From Bacteroidaceae bacterium (GTDB taxonomy: Bacteria; Bacteroidota; Bacteroidia; Bacteroidales; Bacteroidaceae): DNA of 39,405 nucleotides. How positions within the stretch are numbered: the stretch's first letter is position 1; each line of letters begins with the position of its first letter. Positions 30,922-38,385 of the stretch are shown one piece after another. A model generated the notes under the pieces. It saw only the letters and a program-made list of their open reading frames with translations, did not search any database and was not told the origin of the DNA. The position numbers and the translations under genes are program-made. The stretch lies in contig JAGAYH010000045.1 in assembly GCA_017940565.1 (NCBI GenBank), forward strand, positions 1-39,405. Direction: 5' to 3'.

Positions 30922-33441
30922 ATGAAATCCTTGGTATTACACAGACTGTTGCCGGCGCTGTTCCTTTGTTGCGCGGCGTGTCTGTCGGTTCATGCCGGCG
31001 ATGCCGACGGCCGGTTCCGCCGCTTTTTGGAAAACATTGCGACGTTTGAAAACAATTTCACTCAAGAAAAAGTGTACCTCCATCTCGACAACAACGGCTA
31101 TTTCCCCGGCGACAAAATCTGGTTCAAGGCCTACGTGCTCCGGGCGTCGTCGTTGCTGCCCACGTCGCTGAGCGGGGTGCTCTATGTGGACCTGCTCACC
31201 CCCGACGGCACCGTGTGGCAACACCAGTCGCTCCCCATCGAAAACGGGCGCACCTACGGTGACTTCACCCTCGACGGTCCCGTACCTACGGGTTTCTATG
31301 AGGTGAGGGCCTACACGCGGGCCATGACCAACTGGGACCAGGGCTACATGTTCAGCCGGGTGATACCCGTCTTTGATGCGCCCGAAGATACGCTCAACTT
31401 CACCGACCTGCTCCTTCCGCAGCGCAATCCCGACAACCGCATGGTTGTGGCGCGGCCGCTGACGGCCGTGTCCGACAAGGAAGGCGCTTTGCCCGAACTG
31501 ACGTTTTATCCCGAGGGTGGCCATCTGGTGAAAGGCCAGGCCTGCCGCGTGGCTTACCGTATGACGGCCGGCGGCATGCCCGCCAACGAGCGGATGCGCC
31601 TTTGCCGCAACGACGGCTCCATAGTGCTCATTACTTCGCCGCTGCACGAAGGCATGGGCTCGTTCGTGTTGCCCGCCGACTGGAGCGGCGGCTATCTGGA
31701 ACTGGCCGGCGATGGTCAGGGAGGCGGTGTCAAACGCCTCGGTTCGGCCTTGCCACAGCCGCAGGAGCGTGGATGTGCCCTCACGGTCGATGCCTTTGAC
31801 TCCGACAGCGATGTGGTTATAAGCATGGCCACTGCCGGGCTCTCGGAAACGTTGGGCATGAGTGTCATGTGCCGTGGAAAGGTGGAATACTTCGACACGC
31901 TGCAGGCCGGTCGCGGAGTCGTGAAACGGGTGCCCAAAGGTCAGCTCCGCGGAGGGGTAAATCAGGTCACCGTGTTCACCGACCGGGGCGAAGTGCTGGC
32001 CGAGCGCCTCTTCTGGGTTGCTCCCCATGACGGGATGACGCTCCGGATAGGCCAGAACGAGCCGGCATACGGCCCTTATGCACCGGTGGTGATGGACTTC
32101 ACACTGCGTGACGGACAGGGACAGCCGGTGCAGGGCGAGTTCTCGCTGAGTGTGCGCGACGGCGGTGCCATGACGGCAAGTGACGGCACGGGCATCCAGA
32201 CGGAGATGCTGCTGGCCTCCGACCTGCGCGGTTACGTGCACCAGCCGGAGTATTATTTCGAAAAGGGATACGACCGTCATGAGGCCCTCGACCTGTTGCT
32301 GATGGTGCAGGGCTGGCGCCGCTACGAATGGACGCAGATGGCGGGTGTTGCACCCTTCCGTCTGAAGCAGCCGGCTGAAATGAAACAGCTCATTGCCGGC
32401 CGTGTCATCGACTGGAAACCGAAGAAAAAGCAGGAAGGCACCCAGCCGCTGGTGAACCTGGTTCTCTATGGCAGCGCCAACCTCTTGACCGGCACGGCAC
32501 AGGTGGACAGCCTGGGCTATTTCGCCATGGAACTGAAGCGGCCGCTCTACGATGACATTCTCGGAGCCTTCACCGTCACCAACGAAAAATACCGCCGCCA
32601 GCGGGCCAACGTGGCGCTCTTCCGTCACTTCGCCCCGGCGCCGCGGGCTTATGACCTGCGTGAAATGATGCTGGAATCGCCCGAGGCGGTGCGCCGTCAG
32701 GCCACGGCACGCAGGCCCGAACTGTTCCACTGGGTGGACACGCTGCCCAACGTGCGCATGTTGCCCGAGGCCCGCAAGGATGGCGTGCGCCGTGTGCCCG
32801 ACGCCGGCAGCCGGTTTACCTGGCTGGGCGGCGAGAGCTACGGACAGCGCTACGCTTCGCTCTACTATAACTTGGAAAATGAGCTTGAGACCTATCTCGA
32901 CAAGGGCGAATTGGAGCCTTACCTGTGGGATTGGCTCAAGGAGGTGAACCCCTATTTTGAATATCAGCCCGGCGGAGGCGATTTCCTCTACAAGCGCCGT
33001 CCGGTCCACATCATCTGCGACAATGCCGAGCCCATAGCGCCCTATGAATACGAGATGCACGAGTTCAAGACCCTCATCATCTCCGAGGATTACGAACTGA
33101 AACGGGGATTCAACTCCAGCAGCTACGTGCGCCCGCCGGTCACCTTCTTCCTCTACTCCAATCCCGGCAGCCAGACGTGGAACCAGGCCGGCAAGGGCTA
33201 TCGCTACACGCTGATACACGGCTTTTCGCGGCCCGACGAGTTTTTCAGCCCCGACTACCGCACGATGGACGCCATCAACCCCGCCGACCTTCGCCGCACG
33301 CTCTACTGGAACCCCAATGTGGTGACCAACGCAGAGGGGCAGGCCAATGTGCTCTTCTTCAACAACGCACGGCAGGGAACCCGCCTCAATGTCAACGCCC
33401 AGGGCATCGCCGTCAACGGAGAACTCTTCGGCACCCGGTAG
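30922..33441 (+). CDS. Secreted MG2-domain surface protein, function unknown
   Basis: The product has 839 residues with a signal peptide ending VHA-G near residue 25. Residues about 45-150 are an alpha-2-macroglobulin MG2-type domain (EKVYLHLDNNGYFPGDKIWFKAYV, then GFYEVRAYTRAM). More Ig-like or macroglobulin-like domains follow (LTFYPEGGHLVKGQACRVAYR, about 192-212; MDFTLRDGQGQPVQGEFSLSVRD, about 391-413). A conserved block YYFEKGYDRHEALDLLLMVQGWRRYEW lies at about 444-470. The C-terminal 250 residues include a domain reminiscent of the plug region of TonB-dependent receptors and end VNAQGIAVNGELFG. There is no thioester CGEQ motif and no barrel. Proteins of this build are common and uncharacterised in Bacteroidota. 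It is a single-gene unit with promoter and terminator. Confidence 0.8.
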   Translation: MKSLVLHRLLPALFLCCAACLSVHAGDADGRFRRFLENIATFENNFTQEKVYLHLDNNGYFPGDKIWFKAYVLRASSLLPTSLSGVLYVDLLTPDGTVWQHQSLPIENGRTYGDFTLDGPVPTGFYEVRAYTRAMTNWDQGYMFSRVIPVFDAPEDTLNFTDLLLPQRNPDNRMVVARPLTAVSDKEGALPELTFYPEGGHLVKGQACRVAYRMTAGGMPANERMRLCRNDGSIVLITSPLHEGMGSFVLPADWSGGYLELAGDGQGGGVKRLGSALPQPQERGCALTVDAFDSDSDVVISMATAGLSETLGMSVMCRGKVEYFDTLQAGRGVVKRVPKGQLRGGVNQVTVFTDRGEVLAERLFWVAPHDGMTLRIGQNEPAYGPYAPVVMDFTLRDGQGQPVQGEFSLSVRDGGAMTASDGTGIQTEMLLASDLRGYVHQPEYYFEKGYDRHEALDLLLMVQGWRRYEWTQMAGVAPFRLKQPAEMKQLIAGRVIDWKPKKKQEGTQPLVNLVLYGSANLLTGTAQVDSLGYFAMELKRPLYDDILGAFTVTNEKYRRQRANVALFRHFAPAPRAYDLREMMLESPEAVRRQATARRPELFHWVDTLPNVRMLPEARKDGVRRVPDAGSRFTWLGGESYGQRYASLYYNLENELETYLDKGELEPYLWDWLKEVNPYFEYQPGGGDFLYKRRPVHIICDNAEPIAPYEYEMHEFKTLIISEDYELKRGFNSSSYVRPPVTFFLYSNPGSQTWNQAGKGYRYTLIHGFSRPDEFFSPDYRTMDAINPADLRRTLYWNPNVVTNAEGQANVLFFNNARQGTRLNVNAQGIAVNGELFGTR

Positions 33442-33465
33442 CGGGGAACGGGCGCGGAAAGGCAG

Positions 33466-33503
33466 AACGGCACTTTGGGTTCACCAAAGTGCCGTTTTGT
33501 TTT
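33466..33503 (+). terminator. Intrinsic terminator after the MG2-domain gene
   Basis: AACGGCACTTTGG (33466-33478) pairs perfectly with CCAAAGTGCCGTT (33484-33496) around a 5-nt loop, followed by TTGTTTTA. Confidence 0.9.
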
Positions 33504-33526
33504 AGAGGGAAACCGTCAGGACATTC

Positions 33527-33590
33527 CTATCTCCGTTTTCGTCGCACCTAAATCGGATTTAGTCAGGCCCAAATGCGTTTTCGTCGTGCC
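33527..33590. repeat. Composite family B repeat
   Basis: CTATCTCCGTTTTCGTCG is followed by the palindrome CTAAATC-G-GATTTAG (33548-33562) and GCCCAAATGCGTTTTCGTCG. It is parallel in order to 30771-30832. The remaining 33591-33672 shows nothing recognisable. Confidence 0.75.
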
Positions 33591-33672
33591 GGGGTGTGGC
33601 GTGAAAACCGGCAGGGGGCAAGGCTGCAGGCGGGCAGGAGGGGACGGAAAATGAAAGTTTTTTGTTTTGGCA

Positions 33673-33704
33673 TTTGTTCATTTCATTAAAAAGAGGGAAA
33701 TTTG
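33673..33704 (+). promoter_or_regulatory. Promoter for the M60 peptidase gene
   Basis: A -33 TTTG at 33673-33676 and GAAATTTG at 33697-33704 (first base off the TAnnTTTG pattern) are separated by 20 bp. It lies downstream of the earlier in-frame ATG at 33662, which is therefore rejected as a start. Confidence 0.55.
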
Positions 33705-33748
33705 CATGTTACTTCAAAAGAAAAACTAAAAAGCAAACAAATAGAACC

Positions 33749-36700
33749 ATGCAAAAGAAAAGCTTAATGAAAATTTGGCAACTGCTGCTGCTGGCGGTAG
33801 TCTGCTTCGGCGTGACCGGTGTGAAGGCCGTCACCACGGTGAATGTTGAAACGGCCGGTACGCTCTCCACGCTGTTGACCACGACGGAAACCCAGCTGAA
33901 AGTGACCGGTTTCATCAACGGAACGGACGTGAAATATCTCCGTGAACTGATAGACAACGGAAAGGTCACCACGTTGGATCTGGGCGAAGTGAAAATAGTC
34001 AGTGGCGGCGAAGCTTACTACAACGACTACACGACGGAAAACGACGTGATAGGCACCAGCATGTTCAAGGGCTGTTCCAAGCTCCGCAACATTGTCCTCC
34101 CTGAAGTCTATACCATAGCAGCCACCGCTTTCTCCAATTCGGGCCTGCAAAAGGTGGACATACCCAACAGCGTGACGAAACTGGGCGGCGATGCCTTTGC
34201 CTACTGCAGTTCGTTGGCCACGGTCGTCATCGGCAAACGTGTGAAAACGCTCGACCAGGGCGTCTTCTACAGTTCACCGGTGAAGCACGCCTACGTCAAG
34301 ATGGCCACCCCGCCTGCCACTCCGGCTTACCTGTTCTCCAGCAACCCCACCATCCACGTCTATTCCGACGTGCTGGACAGCTATAAGGCCTCGTCGTGGA
34401 AAAACTACGGCACCATCACCGGAAAGCTCGAAGACACCTATCCGAAAGAAAAGGATCCTATAGACATCATCAAGGAATCGTTCCCCGGCTATTTCGAGGA
34501 TGCCGCCTGCTCCCAGCTGAAGAGCGAATACCAGACGATGAGCGACGAAGAACTCACCGCCGCCATGACGTCAGTCGGTATGCCGGCATCAATGATAGCC
34601 GTGGCACTGAAGATAAAGAACAACACGTGGGCCCCCTACGAGCAGTACTTCCGCGTACACAGTTATCAGGCCTACTCCGATGCCAGCTATTGGAGTTCCA
34701 AACTGATGAGCACCGGCGGCTGCTACATGGGCAACCCCACCGGCATCTATTCGGCCGACCAGAGCCCGCTCTATGTCTTCGTCGACTCCGACATACCCGA
34801 GGATGCTACGCTCTATATCACCGGCTGCACCGGCAATACGCTTATCTACAGTGCCACGTCAGGAACGAAACTCACGAAGGGTCTGAACATCATCGAAGGC
34901 CAGAAGGATGCGCTCTATTACATCCTCTACACCGCCGACACCCGCTCCATGACGAAAACCCTCGGCGAGTGGCCCGACATGAAAATACATATTGAGGGCG
35001 GCGTAGTGAACGGCTACTACGAACTCTCCCGTCACAGCGATACAGACTATCAGGCCCTTCTCAATGCTGCCACCCATGAACTCTTCACCGCGAAGGGCGG
35101 ACGCTGCGTGTATAACTTCAAGAGAGAATCGTACAAGGAAGTATGGCCCAGGTCGATTGACAAGAGCCTTATCTGGTTCGACAGCATCACCGTCTGGGAG
35201 AAAGAACTCATGGGCTACTGCGTCTCCGTGGCCAACGGCGAACGTGCCGGTGCTCCCTTCTATCTCACCGGCGGCGAGGCCATCTATCCCGCCTACTACA
35301 ACAATCCCAACTTCTGTATCGAAGGCAATGCCTCGTCGTCTGGCTGGGCCAACTCAACAACCTACCGCACGTCGTACAACTCGCTGGCCTGCATCAAGTC
35401 GGCCCTCGACGTGACCCAGGCTAACCACGATGAATGGTGCGCCGCCCACGAGACGGGCCATAACAACCAGCGAGCCATCAACCTGGAAGGCTGTACCGAG
35501 GTGTCAAACAATTTGTTCTCCAACTACATTCGCTTCCATAGCGGCATCTCCACCACTTCCGGCCTGTCGCTGGCCGTCACCATGAACGACTTTGCCAACC
35601 ACGTGCCGTTCTTCACCCGTGACATCAGTTCCATGATGCGAATGTACTTCCAGCTCTACCTCTACTACCACTTGGGCCAGCGCAACACTTCGTTCCTGCC
35701 GAACCTCTTCAAGGCCCTCCGCGAAGACCCGCTGAGTCTCTGGAGCAACACCAACAACAGTTCGCTGAAGTTTGTGCGCAAGGTCTGCGAGGTAGCTCAG
35801 GAAGACCTCACCGACTTCTTCGCCGCCTGGGGATTCTTCGAGCCCTTCGACAACCTGACCATTAACGACTATGGCACCCACACCTTCAGCGTGCGCCAGG
35901 CTGATATCGATGCTACGCTTGAAGAGATTTCAAAATATCCCGTGAAGAACCGTCAGATTCTCTTCGTGGAGGACCGTATCGACTACATTCCCACTACCGG
36001 TTTCCTGACCACTCCCGGCCAGAAGCGCCGCGACTCCGACAAGGTAGGCCAGTGCGGTAATCTGGGTCAGTTCACGTCCTACCTCCCCGGTGGCTCCGAA
36101 CCCTCCAGCTACACCTATTCGCAGGCCGATTCCATCTACGCCATGCATGGCAGCGGCGGCGTGGGCTTCGTTCTGCTCGACTCCGAGGAGCACATGATTT
36201 TCGGTTCTAACTCGACCACCTTCTGTGTGCCCAATTGCCTGGGTACTGACTTCACCATCTATTCCATTGATGCCGACGGTACGCTCCATCCGACCTGCCG
36301 TGAAGGCGAAGGCACCGTCACCGTCACCCTTACCCGTGCCGGTACGCTTTCCGATTCGCTGCCAGACCAGACCATCAAGGCGATCATCAACGGTCCGCTC
36401 AACGGTACCGACGTGAAATACCTGCGCGAGCTCCTCACGGACGGCGACCTGTCGTCCATCGACCTCTCGGGAGCCAGAATGGCCAGTGGCGGTTCCGCCT
36501 ACTACAACAACTACCGCGGTGTGGCCAACGCCATCGGTACGAGTGCATTCAATGGTATGATGAATCTGGTGAACATCACCCTGCCGGAGAAAATCACCAA
36601 GATTGAAGGTACGGCCTTCGCCAACTCCGGACTTAAGGAAATCGTCATCCCCGAAAACGTTACCAACATCGGCGGCGACGCCTTCGCTTACTGTGGACAG

Positions 36701-37096
36701 CTCACGCGCGTCGTCATCGGTTCCAAGGTCAAGAACATGAGCCAGGGCGTCTTCTACAGTTCGCCCGTCAAGGAAGCCTTCGTCAGAGCCCTTACGCCGC
36801 CGACCATTGCAGCCTACCTCTTCTCCAGCAAGCCCGTAATCCACGTCTATGCCTCTGCCCTGGAAGCTTATCTGGCTTCGCCTTGGGCTCAGTTCGGCAC
36901 CATTGTGGGCGACCTTGAAGACTATGACTATATGTTCTACGATGCTGCCGATGTCAACCGTGACGGTGTCATCGACTCCGCCGATATCGTGGCCGTCATC
37001 AAGGAAATGCCCGACGGCGCCGAGAAAGCCGACGTGAACCGCGACGGTGTCATCGACTCCGCCGACATTGTGGCCGTCATCAAAGCCATGAAATAA
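33749..37096 (+). CDS. Secreted M60-family metallopeptidase with duplicated BspA-like flanks and dockerin
   Basis: The product has 1115 residues from ATG 33749; ATG 33767 is an alternative. A signal peptide (MKIWQLLLLAVVCFGVTGVK region) ends near KA-V. Residues about 25-229 are a BspA-like LRR unit. Residues about 260-790 hold the M60 (enhancin-like) peptidase: H567-E-T-G-H571 with the third ligand E584 in GCTEVSNN, a fit to HExxH-x(8,28)-E. M60 enzymes of gut bacteria cleave mucin-type O-glycoproteins. Residues about 855-1063 repeat the N-terminal unit almost domain for domain (NGTDVKYLREL, GGDAFAYC, QGVFYSSPVK, AYLFSS in both). The last 49 residues are a dockerin with two loops, DVNRDGVIDSAD twice. 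Zinc ligands appear intact, so it should be an active surface or secreted mucinase-type peptidase. Confidence 0.88.
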   Translation: MQKKSLMKIWQLLLLAVVCFGVTGVKAVTTVNVETAGTLSTLLTTTETQLKVTGFINGTDVKYLRELIDNGKVTTLDLGEVKIVSGGEAYYNDYTTENDVIGTSMFKGCSKLRNIVLPEVYTIAATAFSNSGLQKVDIPNSVTKLGGDAFAYCSSLATVVIGKRVKTLDQGVFYSSPVKHAYVKMATPPATPAYLFSSNPTIHVYSDVLDSYKASSWKNYGTITGKLEDTYPKEKDPIDIIKESFPGYFEDAACSQLKSEYQTMSDEELTAAMTSVGMPASMIAVALKIKNNTWAPYEQYFRVHSYQAYSDASYWSSKLMSTGGCYMGNPTGIYSADQSPLYVFVDSDIPEDATLYITGCTGNTLIYSATSGTKLTKGLNIIEGQKDALYYILYTADTRSMTKTLGEWPDMKIHIEGGVVNGYYELSRHSDTDYQALLNAATHELFTAKGGRCVYNFKRESYKEVWPRSIDKSLIWFDSITVWEKELMGYCVSVANGERAGAPFYLTGGEAIYPAYYNNPNFCIEGNASSSGWANSTTYRTSYNSLACIKSALDVTQANHDEWCAAHETGHNNQRAINLEGCTEVSNNLFSNYIRFHSGISTTSGLSLAVTMNDFANHVPFFTRDISSMMRMYFQLYLYYHLGQRNTSFLPNLFKALREDPLSLWSNTNNSSLKFVRKVCEVAQEDLTDFFAAWGFFEPFDNLTINDYGTHTFSVRQADIDATLEEISKYPVKNRQILFVEDRIDYIPTTGFLTTPGQKRRDSDKVGQCGNLGQFTSYLPGGSEPSSYTYSQADSIYAMHGSGGVGFVLLDSEEHMIFGSNSTTFCVPNCLGTDFTIYSIDADGTLHPTCREGEGTVTVTLTRAGTLSDSLPDQTIKAIINGPLNGTDVKYLRELLTDGDLSSIDLSGARMASGGSAYYNNYRGVANAIGTSAFNGMMNLVNITLPEKITKIEGTAFANSGLKEIVIPENVTNIGGDAFAYCGQLTRVVIGSKVKNMSQGVFYSSPVKEAFVRALTPPTIAAYLFSSKPVIHVYASALEAYLASPWAQFGTIVGDLEDYDYMFYDAADVNRDGVIDSADIVAVIKEMPDGAEKADVNRDGVIDSADIVAVIKAMK

Positions 37097-37120
37097 GCCA
37101 CGTTATATAGTCGGACGAAA

Positions 37121-37162
37121 CAAGGCGGCGCCTCGAATTTTCGAGACGCCGTCTTGTTTTTT
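37121..37162 (+). terminator. Terminator after the M60 gene, built from a family A palindrome
   Basis: The 36-bp palindrome at 37121-37156 (CAAGGCGGCGCCTCGAAT / TTTCGAGACGCCGTCTTG, G-T pairs only) is followed by six T residues. The preceding TATAGTCGGAC resembles the ATAGTCAGAC flank of the ~175-bp element at 15454-15463. Confidence 0.75.
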
Positions 37163-37224
37163 CGAGGCGCCGTCTTTGGGCGGCGGAGCCGGCGGATGGG
37201 AAAGCAACTCTGTTTTCAGTCGGC

Positions 37225-37260
37225 CTATCTCCGTTTTCGTCGCGACGAAAACGGAGATAG
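37225..37260. repeat. Perfect 36-bp palindrome (family B)
   Basis: The halves CTATCTCCGTTTTCGTCG and CGACGAAAACGGAGATAG are exact reverse complements with no spacer. It is the cleanest member of the family; compare 7465-7500. Confidence 0.9.
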
Positions 37261-37347
37261 TGGTCCGCCAGGGCGTAAAACGTCCTCTCAGTGCATTTCC
37301 GTCAGAAAAACAAGAAAGAAAAGCATAGCTATACGTGCGTTTATTCG

Positions 37348-37355
37348 TACCTTTG
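37348..37355 (+). promoter_or_regulatory. -7 box for the SDR-PAP2 operon
   Basis: TACCTTTG lies 25 nt upstream of the ATG at 37381. No clear -33 TTTG was found at the usual spacing. Confidence 0.6.
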
Positions 37356-37380
37356 CACATGATAAAGAATTAATTTCGGA

Positions 37381-38385
37381 ATGAAAATACTCGTGACAGG
37401 CGCCAGTGGATTTATAGGCAGTTTCATTGTGGAACGTGCCCTGGAACTTGGCTTCGAGGTGTGGGCCGGTGTGCGTGCATCGAGCAGTCGGAGGTGGCTG
37501 ACCGATGCACGCATCCGTTTCATCGACCTCGACCTGTCCGACGAAGGCCGCCTGCAGCGGTCGCTCGAGACCTTCAAAGCCGAAGGCGGAGCCTGGGACT
37601 ACGTGGTCCACGCTGCCGGAGCCACCAAGGCGAAAAACCGCGACGGCTTCATGGCCGTGAACCGCGACGGCACGGTCCGTCTGGTCACCGCCTTGGCACA
37701 GATGCAGATGGTGCCCAAGAAACTGGTCTTTCTCAGCTCGCTCAGTGTGCTTGGCGCCATTCACGAAACGGACTATGCCCCCCTGACATCGCTCGACACG
37801 CCGCATCCAAACACAGCCTACGGCCAGAGCAAACTGGCTGCCGAGACGTTTCTCAGACAACAGGGCGATGTGCCCTGCATCGTGCTGCGGCCCACGGGAG
37901 TGTACGGTCCGCGGGAGCACGACTATTTCCTGATGGCCAAAAGCATTTGCCAACACGTGGACTTTGCCGTGGGATACAAGCGGCAGGACATCACGTTCAT
38001 TTATGTGAAAGACCTCGTGGAGGCCGTGTTCCAGGCCCTGGAGCATGGCGTGCCTGGGCAGAACTATCTGCTCTCCGACGGCAAGGTGTATGACAGTCGC
38101 GACTTCAGCAACCTGTTGCAAAAGTATCTCGGCGTGAAGCGCGTCCTGCACCTTAGGGCCCCGCTGTGGGTGCTCCGCGCCGTGTGTGATGTTAGCGGGT
38201 GGTGGGCCAAAAAGACAGGAAAAACGAGCACTCTGAACAACGACAAATATCATATATTAAAACAACGCAACTGGCGCTGCGACATCGCTCCTGCCTGTGA
38301 AGAACTGGGCTACGTGCCCCGTTATGACCTTGAGGCCGGCGTGCGTGAAACCGTGGCGTGGTATAAACAAGAACAATGGATTTAG
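37381..38385 (+). CDS. Extended SDR, NAD(P)-dependent epimerase/reductase; 3-ketosphinganine reductase candidate
   Basis: The protein has 334 residues. The N-terminal Rossmann motif is TGASGFIGS (G7-x2-G10-x2-G13), the active-site serine region is FLSSLSVLG (about 117-125), and the catalytic pair is Y147-x3-K151 in TAYGQSKLAAE. The following RPTGVYGPREHDYFLMAK is typical of extended SDRs. In Bacteroides thetaiotaomicron a protein annotated as an NAD-dependent epimerase has been reported to reduce 3-ketosphinganine in sphingolipid synthesis. The present protein resembles that group as I recall it, so a lipid role is plausible, but sugar epimerase activity is not excluded. It overlaps the PAP2 gene by 10 nt, which suggests a shared pathway. 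Confidence 0.82.
   Translation: MKILVTGASGFIGSFIVERALELGFEVWAGVRASSSRRWLTDARIRFIDLDLSDEGRLQRSLETFKAEGGAWDYVVHAAGATKAKNRDGFMAVNRDGTVRLVTALAQMQMVPKKLVFLSSLSVLGAIHETDYAPLTSLDTPHPNTAYGQSKLAAETFLRQQGDVPCIVLRPTGVYGPREHDYFLMAKSICQHVDFAVGYKRQDITFIYVKDLVEAVFQALEHGVPGQNYLLSDGKVYDSRDFSNLLQKYLGVKRVLHLRAPLWVLRAVCDVSGWWAKKTGKTSTLNNDKYHILKQRNWRCDIAPACEELGYVPRYDLEAGVRETVAWYKQEQWI

Noticed and set aside
30937-33219. Minus-strand open frame of 760 codons
   Set aside because: It is antisense to the MG2-domain gene, which has a signal peptide, promoter and terminator; the shadow frame has none.
1-37260. Recurrent intergenic palindromes considered as ordinary terminators only
   Set aside because: Several lack a T-run, copy 1 lies after a complete terminator, and the constant 36-bp size and two sequence families fit a repeat family better. 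Some members may still serve as terminators.
37381-38385. SDR considered as a UDP-glucose 4-epimerase
   Set aside because: There are no sugar-nucleotide neighbours, and the sequence resembles the Bacteroidota group linked to sphingolipid synthesis; kept as an open alternative, not as the call.
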